This document shows, one piece after another, positions 1 to 8,946 of a DNA stretch of 64,000 nt. Both the position numbers and the translations under genes were made by a program. How positions within the stretch are numbered: position 1 is the first letter of the stretch; each line of letters starts with the position of its first letter. The notes beneath the pieces were generated by a model. It had not been told where the DNA came from and ran no database searches. It saw nothing but the letters and a program-made list of their open reading frames with translations. This DNA is from Planctomycetota bacterium (lineage in GTDB: Bacteria; Planctomycetota; B15-G4; SIAN01): contig JANQQL010000010.1 of NCBI GenBank assembly GCA_028289345.1, forward strand, positions 1 to 64,000, given 5' to 3'.

Positions 1-796
1 GGAGTCGCCGGCGCACCGAGGTGGACCGATAGGGCTCGAGCCAGTCGAACTCGCGCATTCTGCGACGGACCTTGCGCCGCTCCATCCACGACCAGGAACG
101 CTGGAAACGGGTTTCGTTCGGCTTCTTCAGGACCAACTCGGCACACGCGCGAAGGTACTCCTTGGACGCTTCTAGGCCGAGGAAACCGCAGACCACCCGC
201 AGTTCCCTCGATGGATCCTCGATCAACTTCTCCAGATACACATCCAGAACGTCCCAGCCGGCGTCTTTGGCCTTCTTCACTCCCCGACACAGGTGGAAGT
301 AGCGGCGGATCGCTCGCTCTTTGTGTTCGGGAGTCATGCTGGCGATGTTGTCATAGGGATTGCGGATGACGTGGATCAGCTTCAAGGACGCCTCCCCTTG
401 CGCCTGAAGGGTCCTTAGCACCTCCGGATTGGCGAACACCGCCTGGGACGTCGCTTGGCCACGCTTGGAACCGATCACGGAGAGCTTGTCCCACGTTCCT
501 TGATGCTGTCCGGGAACCGCATGGGACACCTGGTAGGCCTCGCCCGTGTCCCGAATGCGCCAAGCCGGCCGACCCAACTTTGCCTGCCGCTGGGATCGCT
601 CCACGATTGCTTGAAAGAGCTGATTCTGATTGGGGAAACAAAGATCGCCACTGTAGCGGTGGCCCTCCTGGACAAAGGGGTCCAGCTCGTGAGCGATCAC
701 CGCATGGGGATGGGCATCGAGGAGCGACCCGACCAAGCTGTGGCCGCTTCGGGCGTTGCCAATGAACAAGCAAATGGTTTCGACCGACTCGAACAC
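1..796 (-). CDS. Sulfotransferase, cut by the left window edge
   Basis: The reverse strand reads open from a GTG at 796 to base 1. The protein would transfer a sulfuryl group, usually from PAPS, to a carbohydrate or other acceptor. Seen: an N-terminal beta strand and P-loop-like PAPS site reading ICLFIGNARSGHSLVG (about residues 8-23), then LKLIHVIRNPYDNIASM near residue 130, which resembles the 3'-phosphate-binding Arg/Ser strand of sulfotransferases. The frame is closed by TAG at 815-817, so GTG 796 is the only good start; GAGGAAAG lies just upstream but very close. The C-terminus is outside the window. It diverges from the SGNH hydrolase at 1059. The fold call is firm; the acceptor is unknown. 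Confidence 0.8.
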   Translation of the reverse strand, partial: MFESVETICLFIGNARSGHSLVGSLLDAHPHAVIAHELDPFVQEGHRYSGDLCFPNQNQLFQAIVERSQRQAKLGRPAWRIRDTGEAYQVSHAVPGQHQGTWDKLSVIGSKRGQATSQAVFANPEVLRTLQAQGEASLKLIHVIRNPYDNIASMTPEHKERAIRRYFHLCRGVKKAKDAGWDVLDVYLEKLIEDPSRELRVVCGFLGLEASKEYLRACAELVLKKPNETRFQRSWSWMERRKVRRRMREFDWLEPYRSTSVRRRL

Positions 797-1058
797 GACT
801 TTCCTCGAACAGAGCTAGTGCTTCGGCCTTGCCGAATTCCTCTCCCAAGGGCCCCGGTGGACGACGAGTCAGCTCGGCCTGTCCCCTCCTTCCTTGCCGG
901 CCAGGGAAGCGACCCGAGTCCCTTCCCTGCCCCAAGGGAGTCCGGGTTGCAGAGAGTACTCCCCGCTCACGGAGATCCCAACAAACCCAAGATCGAAACC
1001 GGCCATGGGGTTCGCCCCCGGTCTTGGGAGACGACGACCTCTTGATACTCTGGGCGGG

Positions 1059-2240
1059 ATGAGTGCCTTGAGGAATCGGTGGAGCCGACGGGCGTTGCTG
1101 GTCGGAGGGGGAGTTTTCCTCGGACTGACGATCGCGGAAGGGATCTGCCGTTGGGCAAAGGTCGACCGCTCTCGTCAACCGGAGAGTGTGTGGGGCATCG
1201 TGCTCCGTCCTCACAACGTCCACAGATTTCGCAAGACCGCCCAGCGCCAAGAGGGAGACCCCTACATCGAGCGCCACCCAACCCTCGGTTGGACGGTTCG
1301 CCGGGAGGGAGCTTCGCAGGACGGACTGTACTTCTCCGACGAACGAGGCCTTCGAGTTCCCGCACCAAAAGAATCGGAAACTCCGCGCTCGGCGACCACC
1401 GCCTCTTTTCGAATCGCCGCATTTGGAGATTCGTTCACCCATTGCGACGAAGTTCCCTACGCAGACAGTTGGCCGGCCCGGCTGCAAGAGATCCTCGGCA
1501 AACAGGTCGAGGTCATGAATGCAGGGGTTCCCGGCTACGGCACCGACCAGGCCTACCTGCGTTACTTGCATCGGGCCGACGACTTGGAGTCCGATCTGGT
1601 GATTTGCGGACTGGCGATCGCCGACATGAAACGCAACGTGAACATCATTCGAGCCTTGGTCGGGGAGTGGACTTCGTTCACCAAGCCCCGGTTCCTTCTT
1701 CGTGGAGAGACTCTGGAACTGGTCAACTCGCCGGCCGCGAATGCCGAGCAACTCATTGAACTCGTGGAGCGACGAGACCCTCTCCTCGAACTCGACTTCT
1801 GGTTCGACCCGTCGGACTGGCAACGGGAATGGCTGGCCCGCAGTGACTTGTTCCGGCTGGTGCGTAGCGTCCGCAGCGACCGACAAACACAGCGACGACT
1901 CTACACCGCGACCAGTGAGCCCACCTTGGTGACAGCCGCCATTGTCAAGGCATTTCACCGAGCCGCGACACAACGGAACGATCGGTTCCTTTGCTTGATC
2001 ATTCCGGGCAGGCCCAGACTCAAGAACATCGCACCCCGGGACTGGCAGCCGCTGCAAGACCAGCTCATCGAAGCCGGGGTCCCCCTCCTTGACCCGACGG
2101 AAGAACTTCATTCGGTGAGAAAGTCGCCACAGCTGTTCGCCCCCAACGGTCACTTCCGGCGACAAGGCAATGAGATTCTCGCTCGGCTGGTCGCAGAGTG
2201 GATCGGCCCCGAGGCGGTGGCGCCCCCGACTCCTCGCTAG
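1059..2240 (+). CDS. Membrane-anchored SGNH/GDSL hydrolase-like protein
   Basis: A 393-aa protein. One N-terminal membrane segment (about residues 11-30) is followed by an SGNH hydrolase domain. Seen: block I IAAFGDSFTH with Ser125, then block II NAGVPGYGTD. The C-terminal block reads APNGHFRRQGN, keeping the His but with Asn where relatives carry Asp two residues before it. A canonical GxND block III is not evident. The family includes esterases and AlgX/AlgJ-type polysaccharide O-acetyltransferases. The open frame extends upstream to 894, but ATG 1059 follows GGGCGGG and directly precedes the membrane anchor. Related genes lie at 47524, 48534, 50207 and 51872. Catalytic competence is uncertain. 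Confidence 0.75.
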   Translation: MSALRNRWSRRALLVGGGVFLGLTIAEGICRWAKVDRSRQPESVWGIVLRPHNVHRFRKTAQRQEGDPYIERHPTLGWTVRREGASQDGLYFSDERGLRVPAPKESETPRSATTASFRIAAFGDSFTHCDEVPYADSWPARLQEILGKQVEVMNAGVPGYGTDQAYLRYLHRADDLESDLVICGLAIADMKRNVNIIRALVGEWTSFTKPRFLLRGETLELVNSPAANAEQLIELVERRDPLLELDFWFDPSDWQREWLARSDLFRLVRSVRSDRQTQRRLYTATSEPTLVTAAIVKAFHRAATQRNDRFLCLIIPGRPRLKNIAPRDWQPLQDQLIEAGVPLLDPTEELHSVRKSPQLFAPNGHFRRQGNEILARLVAEWIGPEAVAPPTPR

Positions 2241-2364
2241 CTTCCATCCGCGGAGAAATCTCGAGACAAACTTCCTCGAGACGCGAACAGTCCCCGGCCA
2301 GGCGTTCTCTTTCGCCATCAATCGGGGATCCCTCGAGGGGATTTGCGAAACATGAGGGTTCACC

Positions 2365-2910
2365 ATGCAACGGGATGACCAAGCAGGAGGGAGCGTTCGA
2401 CCGTCCCCGGCTCCCGGAGTTGTCATTCGTCCGCTGGAGTCTGCCGAGGAGGCTGACTTGGCGAGGCTCATCTCGCAAGTCATGATCGAGTTTGGCATCG
2501 GAGGATGCGACGGCGCTGTCGAAGACTCCGAACTTCTCGCCATGTTTCAGACCTACTCGGCAGAACGCCACGCGTTCTTCGTCGCAACGCGGAACGGACA
2601 AGTCGTGGCGGGAGCGGGAATTGCCCCTCTTGCGGTGCCTCACGGCGAACGGGTCTGCGAACTTCGCAAGATGTACGCCTTGCCCGCGGCTCGCGGACTT
2701 GGGGTCGGCACCCTACTGCTGGAGCACTGTCTTGGGTTTGCTCGGACCGAGGGCTTCGAGTGGTGTTACTTGCAAACCTCGAGTGTCATGAAACAAGCGC
2801 GCCGGTTGTACCTCAAGACAGGGTTCCAGCCGATCCCAGCTCCCGCGGAGTTCCTGTGCAACTCCGCGTGCGATTCCTGGTACTCCCTGCGCCTCTCCCC
2901 CCGGCGCTGA
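2365..2910 (+). CDS. GNAT-family N-acetyltransferase
   Basis: A 181-aa protein with a single GNAT domain, so it probably moves an acetyl group from acetyl-CoA to an amine. Seen: the strand and acetyl-CoA pyrophosphate loop ELRKMYALPAARGLGVGTLL (R-G-x-G-x-G/A type) at about residues 93-112, then a helix with LEHCLGFARTEGF. The C-terminal YLKTGFQPIP is the typical alpha-beta finish (Y-x-K-x-G-F). The N-terminal 20 residues are proline-rich and may not belong to the domain. It follows the SGNH hydrolase by 124 bp on the same strand. The substrate cannot be read from sequence. Confidence 0.8.
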   Translation: MQRDDQAGGSVRPSPAPGVVIRPLESAEEADLARLISQVMIEFGIGGCDGAVEDSELLAMFQTYSAERHAFFVATRNGQVVAGAGIAPLAVPHGERVCELRKMYALPAARGLGVGTLLLEHCLGFARTEGFEWCYLQTSSVMKQARRLYLKTGFQPIPAPAEFLCNSACDSWYSLRLSPRR

Positions 2911-3080
2911 AGGGCCTCCCTCGAACACTTCTGTTCTCGCGCGCGCAGATTTTCTCTTCACGAAAGCTCGGCGACTGTCGCGAAAGGCGGCAACCGTTTG
3001 GCCCGACCGCTGGCCGCGAGAGCGGAAACCTCGCGAAAGAGAACAGTGCGAGGTGTGGGGCTGGGTAGTTCGCCAACGAT

Positions 3081-3085
3081 AGGAG
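3081..3085 (+). promoter_or_regulatory. Shine-Dalgarno deciding a TTG start
   Basis: AGGAG lies 8 nt before TTG 3094. It sets the start of the M23 peptidase, whose open frame otherwise extends to 2998 without a usable ribosome site. Confidence 0.6.
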
Positions 3086-3093
3086 CCCAAGTT

Positions 3094-4080
3094 TTGTTTC
3101 AAGCATTGCTTGCCATGATCGCCCTCAGCTTTCCCGCAGACTCCCAAGAAACCGAGGCGCAGACCTGGGGCCGTGACTTGACGTCGCTCTTCTATGAAGG
3201 TGAGGTCGAGGAGATCTGGGACCTGTTCTCGGACGTCATGCGCCAAGCAATTGGGAGTGTGGAACAACTGAAGACGTTCCAGCAACAAACCATGGAGCAA
3301 TTCGGTCCGGAGTCGAATCTCGTCAGTGAAACGACGAACGGTCGACAAGGGCTTCGCGTCTACGAGCGAGTCGTGGAGTATGAGAATCTGGAAACGGAGG
3401 TCCAAGTCCAGTGGGCGTTCGATGCCAACGGCGTCATCCAGGCATTCGGCATCCGGCCCCTGCAGCGGGAGGCCCCCAGCCAACGTCTCGACTACCAGAC
3501 CAAAGCCGACTTACGCCTGCCGTTCCGTGGAGAGTGGTTCGTGTTTTGGGGCGGCCGCTCAGTCCAACAGAATTACCATGCGGCGACCCCCGACCAGCGG
3601 TTTGCCTACGACCTGGTGATTCACCACGACGGCCGAAGCTACCGAGGCGAAGGCAAGAAGAACGAGGACTACCACTGTTTCGGCGTGGAACTCTTCGCCC
3701 CGGGGTCCGGAACCGTGGTAGCCGTCGAGAACTCTGTTCCTGACAACATTCCGGGAGAAATGAACCCACGCCAAGCCCTTGGCAACCATGTGGTGCTTGA
3801 CCATGGAAACCACGAGTACTCGTTCCTCGCTCACTTCCAACAAGGAACGATCGTCGTCGGAGTCGGCGATGTCTTGGAGTCAGGCGCACTCCTCGGACGC
3901 TGCGGCAACAGCGGGAACTCCAGCGAGCCTCACCTCCACTATCACCTCCAAGACACCCCTCGATTCAACCGCGGTGAAGGCCTTCCCGCCCAGTTCCAGG
4001 GTTACCTCGCGAACGGCCAACTCCAAGTGCGAGGCGAGCCGGTGCAAGGACAGACCGTACGTCCCACCGGAGAAAACTGA
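3094..4080 (+). CDS. Exported M23 (LytM-type) metallopeptidase
   Basis: A 328-aa protein, probably a cell-wall or protein-cleaving zinc peptidase outside the cytoplasm. Seen: a hydrophobic signal-like start (FQALLAMIALSFPADS), then an N-terminal region of about 110 residues resembling DUF3887-type folds. The M23 domain carries the first zinc ligands in NYHAATPDQRFAYD (H...D) and the H-x-H motif in EPHLHYHLQD near residue 285. GDVLESGALLGRCGNSGNS is the usual LytM loop before the H-x-H. The TTG start is chosen because AGGAG sits 8 nt upstream and the signal peptide then begins at once. Zinc ligands look complete, so activity is expected. Confidence 0.85.
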   Translation: MFQALLAMIALSFPADSQETEAQTWGRDLTSLFYEGEVEEIWDLFSDVMRQAIGSVEQLKTFQQQTMEQFGPESNLVSETTNGRQGLRVYERVVEYENLETEVQVQWAFDANGVIQAFGIRPLQREAPSQRLDYQTKADLRLPFRGEWFVFWGGRSVQQNYHAATPDQRFAYDLVIHHDGRSYRGEGKKNEDYHCFGVELFAPGSGTVVAVENSVPDNIPGEMNPRQALGNHVVLDHGNHEYSFLAHFQQGTIVVGVGDVLESGALLGRCGNSGNSSEPHLHYHLQDTPRFNRGEGLPAQFQGYLANGQLQVRGEPVQGQTVRPTGEN

Positions 4081-4138
4081 CCACCATCGTCACCGCCAAC
4101 GGATCAGAAAAACGATGGAAAGTACCACCGGAACCCAA

Positions 4139-6595
4139 TCACTCACTGGCCGGCGCCTTCACCCATCGATCGAACCAGTCCACCATCTCTGCCAGGGTGT
4201 GCATGACCGATTCCCGTGCCCGATACCCGTGACTTTCTTCGGGAAGCATGACCAAGCGGGTGATTCCACCATGTCCCTTGATCGCGTGATACATGCGCTC
4301 GGATTGGATGGGGAACGTACCGCTGTTGTTGTCCTCCGTTCCATGGATCATGAGCATCGGTTCGTTGATCTTGTGGGCATGCATGAACGGGGAGAGGCGG
4401 AAGTACGTCTCGGGGGCTTCCCAGAACGTGCGTCGCTCGGCCTGGAAGCCGAACGGAGTGAGTGAGCGGTTGTAAGCCCCGCTACGCGCAACGCCGGCTC
4501 GGAACAGATCGCAGTGGGCCAGCAGGTTGGCCGTCATGAAGGCTCCGTAGGAATGCCCCCCGACGCCCACTCGCTCCCCATCCGCAACCCCGCGTCGCAC
4601 TGCTTCCTGAATGGCGGCAGCGGCACTTGCCACGATCTGATCCAGAAAAGTGTCATTGACGGTTTCCGGGTCGTCTCCCACCACCGGCATGGTCGCCCCA
4701 TCCAAGATGGCGTAGCCCTGGGTCAGCAAGAACAAGTGGGAACTGCCCCCGAACAGCGTGAACTTCCAAGGAGAGCCGCGCACCTGTCCCGCCATCGCCG
4801 GGTCGTTGAACTCACGCGGATAGGCCCAGACCAGCAACGGATGGACGTCCCCCTCCTGGTGATCTGGTGGGAGGTACAACGTCGCCGAAAGATCAACGCC
4901 ATCTTCTCGAGGATAGGTGATCAGTTCCTTGTTGATGTCCAGGAGCTCGGGTGCCGGATGAGCAAAATCGGTGATGGCAGATCGCGAGGACTCGCCGTCC
5001 GTCCAGGGGACGTTTCGCACGTAGTAGTTGGGGGGCTGCGTTGGTGTCTCCCGCTTGGTCAAGACCGTCACCGACTCTCCCGGAGATGCTGCCAAGAAGT
5101 CGACGGACGACTCGTACTCTTCGCCCGCGTTTCGCCACAGCCGACGGGCTTCGAGACTGTCCAAGCTCAACAGATCGAGGAACGGCCGATCGCCCTCGGG
5201 GGACGCTCCGCGACCCTCCAAAAGCAAGTGGCCGTCCACCACTCGCAGCACCGTGTGTCCTCCGGGATTCGTGGTGGTCATCGGCGATCCCGGGTCGCCA
5301 TAAGCGTCCTGCACCGAGTGGTCGAACACCAGTCGCCCCGGTTGGTCCGGCTGATCCACGTCGACCAACCAGCTTCGGGACCAACGCTCGTCACGATCGT
5401 ATTCCTTGATCAACACCTGACTGGTCCCCGCAAGCCATCGGCCTTGACGGTAGCGATCTTCCAAGCGAAGCACTTCTCGAGGCTCGCCATTGAACGGGGA
5501 CGACAGCAGCATGACCCGGTCCCGCTCCGAGGCCTCGGTGCGAGGATCTCCCCCGTCCAGTGCCTCCACCCAAACGATCTCTGCTGTGCCCTGGGTGGCG
5601 CGCCACTGGTGGTTGCGCGGACCGGTGATCACCCCTTGGATTGGAACCCGTTCCGCCAAAGGAAGCTGGGCAATCGTCGCCACGACGTTCCCTTCCAGGT
5701 CCCACACTTCCACACTCATCGGGAATCGATACCACGGGACGAGGAAGCTGAAAGGACGCTGGATTCTCTCCACCAGCAAGTAGCGACCGTCCGGAGATGG
5801 TTTCGCTTCGACGTACAAGCCGGCCGGTGCGATCTCACGGCGCTCTCCGGAAGCGGCGTCGACGAGCGCGATCTGACTGGTGAAATGGTGCTCGAAGAGC
5901 AGTTCGTCATGGGAATCCTGCAGTAGATCCTGGTAAGTGCGTACGGGAGCTGGCTTGCCCCCCAGGTTCTCCTGCACGATCGGTCCCGTTGGAATGGCGG
6001 ATCGGGCCGGCGCCTCTCCGCGATCCTTCACGAGGAAAGTCGCGACAAAGCTTGATCCGCCCGGCATCCAGTGAGGACCCGGCCCCAACGGATTGGCCTG
6101 ATAGTCGGTGATCACTGAGAAGTTGCCGCGGGTGGCATCGAACACACCCCATGCAACTCCCGCACTCTTTTCCGTGTTCCCCGTGGCATCGCGGGTCACC
6201 GAGTAGACCGCGCGCTGACCATCCGCCGACCACGAGGGGAATCCAAGCCCGGTCTCCGCGGGCACCGACACTTCGCCGATTTCGGAACCATCCGTTCCCT
6301 TGGCCCGCATCCCGATCAAGTAGCGCGGGCCAAAACGCCCATTGGTTGCCGGATTCACCCGCTGCCCCGCCAAGCGAAGCATCGGCTGCGCCATCGCGGA
6401 AATCGGTGGCAAGCTTTCCCGTTCCAAGAACAGGACCACGTTGCCGGCCGGGCTCACCGAGACCCATGGCAGCGGGGGAGCTTCGAGAATACGCACGATC
6501 TCTTCGGGTGGCTGGCGATACGGTTCTTGCGCTTTGGCCACAGGGACAAGAAGACAGCCGGCGACCCACGGAGCGATGCGACGGACTCGTTGCAC
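4139..6595 (-). CDS. Exported S9 family prolyl oligopeptidase-type peptidase
   Basis: An 818-aa protein with a signal peptide (RRIAPWVAGCLLVPVAKAQ). An N-terminal beta-propeller-like region of about 540 residues is followed by an alpha/beta-hydrolase domain. Seen: nucleophile GGHSYGAF (Ser about 682), acid HGTEDN (Asp about 755) and LPEESHGYR (His about 789), giving a complete Ser-Asp-His triad. Among S9 peptidases it most resembles the glutamyl endopeptidase/acylaminoacyl-peptidase-like group; the peptide specificity is inferred. The start is GTG 6595, because GAGGAGGT lies 6 nt upstream. The longer frame to GTG 6619 would place that site inside the coding sequence. It is convergent with the M23 gene. 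Confidence 0.88.
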   Translation of the reverse strand: MQRVRRIAPWVAGCLLVPVAKAQEPYRQPPEEIVRILEAPPLPWVSVSPAGNVVLFLERESLPPISAMAQPMLRLAGQRVNPATNGRFGPRYLIGMRAKGTDGSEIGEVSVPAETGLGFPSWSADGQRAVYSVTRDATGNTEKSAGVAWGVFDATRGNFSVITDYQANPLGPGPHWMPGGSSFVATFLVKDRGEAPARSAIPTGPIVQENLGGKPAPVRTYQDLLQDSHDELLFEHHFTSQIALVDAASGERREIAPAGLYVEAKPSPDGRYLLVERIQRPFSFLVPWYRFPMSVEVWDLEGNVVATIAQLPLAERVPIQGVITGPRNHQWRATQGTAEIVWVEALDGGDPRTEASERDRVMLLSSPFNGEPREVLRLEDRYRQGRWLAGTSQVLIKEYDRDERWSRSWLVDVDQPDQPGRLVFDHSVQDAYGDPGSPMTTTNPGGHTVLRVVDGHLLLEGRGASPEGDRPFLDLLSLDSLEARRLWRNAGEEYESSVDFLAASPGESVTVLTKRETPTQPPNYYVRNVPWTDGESSRSAITDFAHPAPELLDINKELITYPREDGVDLSATLYLPPDHQEGDVHPLLVWAYPREFNDPAMAGQVRGSPWKFTLFGGSSHLFLLTQGYAILDGATMPVVGDDPETVNDTFLDQIVASAAAAIQEAVRRGVADGERVGVGGHSYGAFMTANLLAHCDLFRAGVARSGAYNRSLTPFGFQAERRTFWEAPETYFRLSPFMHAHKINEPMLMIHGTEDNNSGTFPIQSERMYHAIKGHGGITRLVMLPEESHGYRARESVMHTLAEMVDWFDRWVKAPASE

Positions 6596-6601
6596 GACAA
6601 G

Positions 6602-6609
6602 ACCTCCTC
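6602..6609 (-). promoter_or_regulatory. Strong Shine-Dalgarno of the S9 peptidase
   Basis: On the reverse strand this reads GAGGAGGT, 6 nt before GTG 6595. It rules out the longer GTG start at 6619. Confidence 0.65.
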
Positions 6610-6711
6610 GGAGTAACACGCGATCAGAACTCAGCCGGGAGCATTCCTGAAGGCCGGTAGAAAATGGCCTTCGCTCCTTCCCGGCTTCGTCGTTGGGGCG
6701 AATTCGTTAGG

Positions 6712-7587
6712 CTACGAAACCAAGACTTCGTCGAACATGGCTTCGTAGGTTGTCCCAGCATAACGTCCCCGCACCTCCTGGAAGTTGAGGAGCATCAGCG
6801 ACAGATCATCCAGGGTCTGTTTGCGCGGAATCAACTCAGAATTGTGGTTGAGCAGTGCCGGACCAAAGTTCAGAAACTTGCTGAGAGCGGTCAGGGTGCC
6901 GGATCGTTCCACCAGCGAGTCCCCATATTCCAAATGATGCAAACGGGCAAATGGTGCACGGGCAAATGATGCACGGGGATCGGCAAGCGGGCCCCTCGCT
7001 CTGTCAATTCCTGCTCTCGCCCCTCGAGATTGGTTGAGTCATCGCGGGAACCGATTGACGTCGATCTCGAAAGGGCCGGAAGCCATCTCACCATTGCGAA
7101 GATGAACGTTCCCCGTGACCTCCTTCAAGCGCAAGGAGTTGACCATAGAGACCACCTGCTTGGTCCGGTGGCGCCGCTGCATGTGGATCCCCCTGGCATC
7201 CTCTTCGTTCAACGCCTGAGAGAACGCTTGCGGATCCGCAAGTTCATTCGGTTTGATCTTGAATCCGGCACAGGACAGCAATGGGACTTGCGCTGGACCG
7301 GACTTTCGTCGCCGCAAACTGCAAAACCACTTTCGTCTCGTTTCCCGACGCTGCCGCCGTCAGGCCCGCTCCCGCCGGCCCTCGCACTCCCGATCGAATC
7401 GGCGCAACGTCGCGGTCTGCTCCTCGGCGGCGTTCTCCATCCGCTTCAAGCTCTCCCGCAGCCTCTCGCCCCGAAACGGAATCGTCGGAGAGGAATCCAA
7501 CAACATGCGAAGGTAGGCACTGCCACACCTTCCTTGGAAGACCACCGCAAACTTCGTCAGCCCCCTCCGGCGTCTCCCCCGGAGCAC
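6712..7587 (-). pseudogene. Decayed sulfotransferase
   Basis: Reading the reverse strand from GTG 7587 gives a sulfotransferase in pieces. The N-terminus has a clear PAPS loop (VVFQGRCGSAYLRMLLDSSP). The middle has AGFKIKPNELADPQAF and HMQRRHRTKQVVSMVN. The C-terminus has LEYGDSLVERSG and RGRYAGTTYEAMFDE, ending at TAG 6712-6714. The main frame is broken by TGA at 7360-7362 and again at 7039-7041. Between about 7045 and 6950 the family-like residues (REQELTERGARLPIPVHHL) lie in another frame, so a small shift near 7045 seems to be undone by the 17-base unit in the repeat at 6931-6977. It starts 30 bp after the GT87-like gene and was probably its operon partner. Non-function is inferred; sequencing error is possible. 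Confidence 0.7.
6931..6977. repeat. Three-copy tandem repeat inside the decayed sulfotransferase
   Basis: On the plus strand: CAAATGATGCAAACGGG (17 bp), CAAATGGTGCACGGG (15 bp) and CAAATGATGCACGGG (15 bp). One copy would encode Pro-Val-His-His-Leu on the reverse strand, directly before the conserved Glu-Tyr-Gly. The 17-bp copy shifts the frame by 2. This looks like a slippage duplication in a gene no longer under selection. Confidence 0.75.
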
Positions 7588-7617
7588 CGCACACCTCAGA
7601 CGCCGAATCCGTGTCCT

Positions 7618-8946
7618 TCAGAGGGCTCTGTCCAGCACCCCCGGCTCTCGAGATGGTGTGTGTCGGTGACAGTGCTGGAAGCGACGCAACCACGGGGAAG
7701 TCGCGGCTCGGCCAGAGTCCTCACCGGAGAAAGACAAACCTCTGGCGACCAGCCAGGGCAGGCAAACGAACACCCAGATCCCATGCTGTGCGACCTGAAC
7801 GGCCAGTGCGTCGGTGAATCGACTCGGGATCCAGAGTGTGAAGCCGACCGCGAGGCACGCTCCCCACGATGGGACCGTTGCCAGATTCGCTGCCCCGCGA
7901 GCGGAAGAGCCAAAGCTGACTTCCTCATCCGCGGTCTTGGCCAACGCATGTTTGGCGACAGCCATGAGCAAGAAGACCAACATGCAGTTGTCATAGACTT
8001 GATGGTAGGACCAGAGTCGACCCCACACGGCTGCCACCGCGAGGAGAACCTCCCAAGAAGCGTCGCGAAGTCGCCAAAGGACTCCGCCCCCCCCGAGAGT
8101 GACGATGGATGCGAGCAGCGGCATGGCCAAAGCTTCGGGAACTCCCAGGGTTGGGAGCACTCGCAGCAGACCATAACCCCGCTCGAGGAGTGGCTGCCAT
8201 CCCCACCAAGACTGCCAAAGAAGAATCCAAGGAGGGGTCGACACCCACCACCAGGTGATGCATGAGAAAACGCTCATCCCCGCCAGCGCCATGCCCAAGG
8301 TCTTCCATTGGCCACGGACCGCGAAGACCACGAAGAACGGCGCGGCAATGGTCGGCTTCCAGGCCGCCATCGCGAGGAAAAGTCCGGCAAGCACCGGGTT
8401 GCCGCGACGGCAGAGCCGCGAAGCGGCGACGAGCAGGGCAACAACCAGCAGCGTGTTCTGACCCAACGCGAGTCCGGTTCCCACACAGCTGATCGCAAGG
8501 ACCGCCGCCGCGCAGAATCGGGCTTCTCGTTGGCCGAAGACCTTCCCGACACCCCACGCCCAGCGAGCGACGGCACCCCAAGCCAGCAGACTCCAGAAAG
8601 CAAACCAGGCTTTGGCGGAGGGCCAGGGAGGGAACAGAAACCAACCGGCAACAGGAAACCCCCACGGTGGATCCCCCACCAATCCCGGACAACCCAACGC
8701 CGGATCCACCCGAACATCTCCGACCTGCTCCGACGGGGGAACGCGGCCCGGCTCCAATGTCGCCGCCATCACGTCGTACGGGTTTTGTCCCTGCAGCACG
8801 TATTGCTGGCCCACCCAACGAACTCGCAGGTCTCCTGCGTGTCCACGGGACAACAAGAGCCGACTCAATCCGATCCCGGTGCACAACAAACCAGAGAGGA
8901 CGAGAAGCCAGATTCCCGCTTCAAACGCGAACCGCGTGGGGCGCAT
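7618..8946 (-). CDS. GT87-like polytopic membrane glycosyltransferase
   Basis: A 442-aa protein with about ten hydrophobic membrane segments, of the DUF2029/GT87 type that uses polyprenyl-phosphate sugars on the outer face of the membrane. Seen: a short periplasmic stretch after TM1 with GQNPYDVMA, the typical position of the catalytic acidic residue. Further on are GLALGQNTLLVVALLVA, AGLFLAMAAWKPTIA and SYHQVYDNCMLVF, all characteristic of the family. ATG 8946 is chosen over 8970 because AGGAG and a G-run lie just upstream. The start overlaps the end of the GT2 gene by 26 bp, so the two are probably translated together. The acceptor is unknown; context suggests a sulfated surface glycan. Confidence 0.75.
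   Translation of the reverse strand: MRPTRFAFEAGIWLLVLSGLLCTGIGLSRLLLSRGHAGDLRVRWVGQQYVLQGQNPYDVMAATLEPGRVPPSEQVGDVRVDPALGCPGLVGDPPWGFPVAGWFLFPPWPSAKAWFAFWSLLAWGAVARWAWGVGKVFGQREARFCAAAVLAISCVGTGLALGQNTLLVVALLVAASRLCRRGNPVLAGLFLAMAAWKPTIAAPFFVVFAVRGQWKTLGMALAGMSVFSCITWWWVSTPPWILLWQSWWGWQPLLERGYGLLRVLPTLGVPEALAMPLLASIVTLGGGGVLWRLRDASWEVLLAVAAVWGRLWSYHQVYDNCMLVFLLMAVAKHALAKTADEEVSFGSSARGAANLATVPSWGACLAVGFTLWIPSRFTDALAVQVAQHGIWVFVCLPWLVARGLSFSGEDSGRAATSPWLRRFQHCHRHTPSREPGVLDRAL

Noticed and set aside
351..2543. A 730-codon open frame on the minus strand
   Set aside because: It runs opposite the SGNH hydrolase and sulfotransferase in another frame, has no domain or ribosome site, and follows from high GC.
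4514..5926. A 470-codon plus-strand frame inside the S9 peptidase
   Set aside because: It is antisense to a gene with a complete catalytic triad and resembles no protein family.
7039..7362. Selenocysteine at the two TGAs of the decayed sulfotransferase
   Set aside because: Neither TGA falls at a conserved Cys or Ser, no SECIS-like hairpin was seen after either, and frame shifts occur in the same gene.
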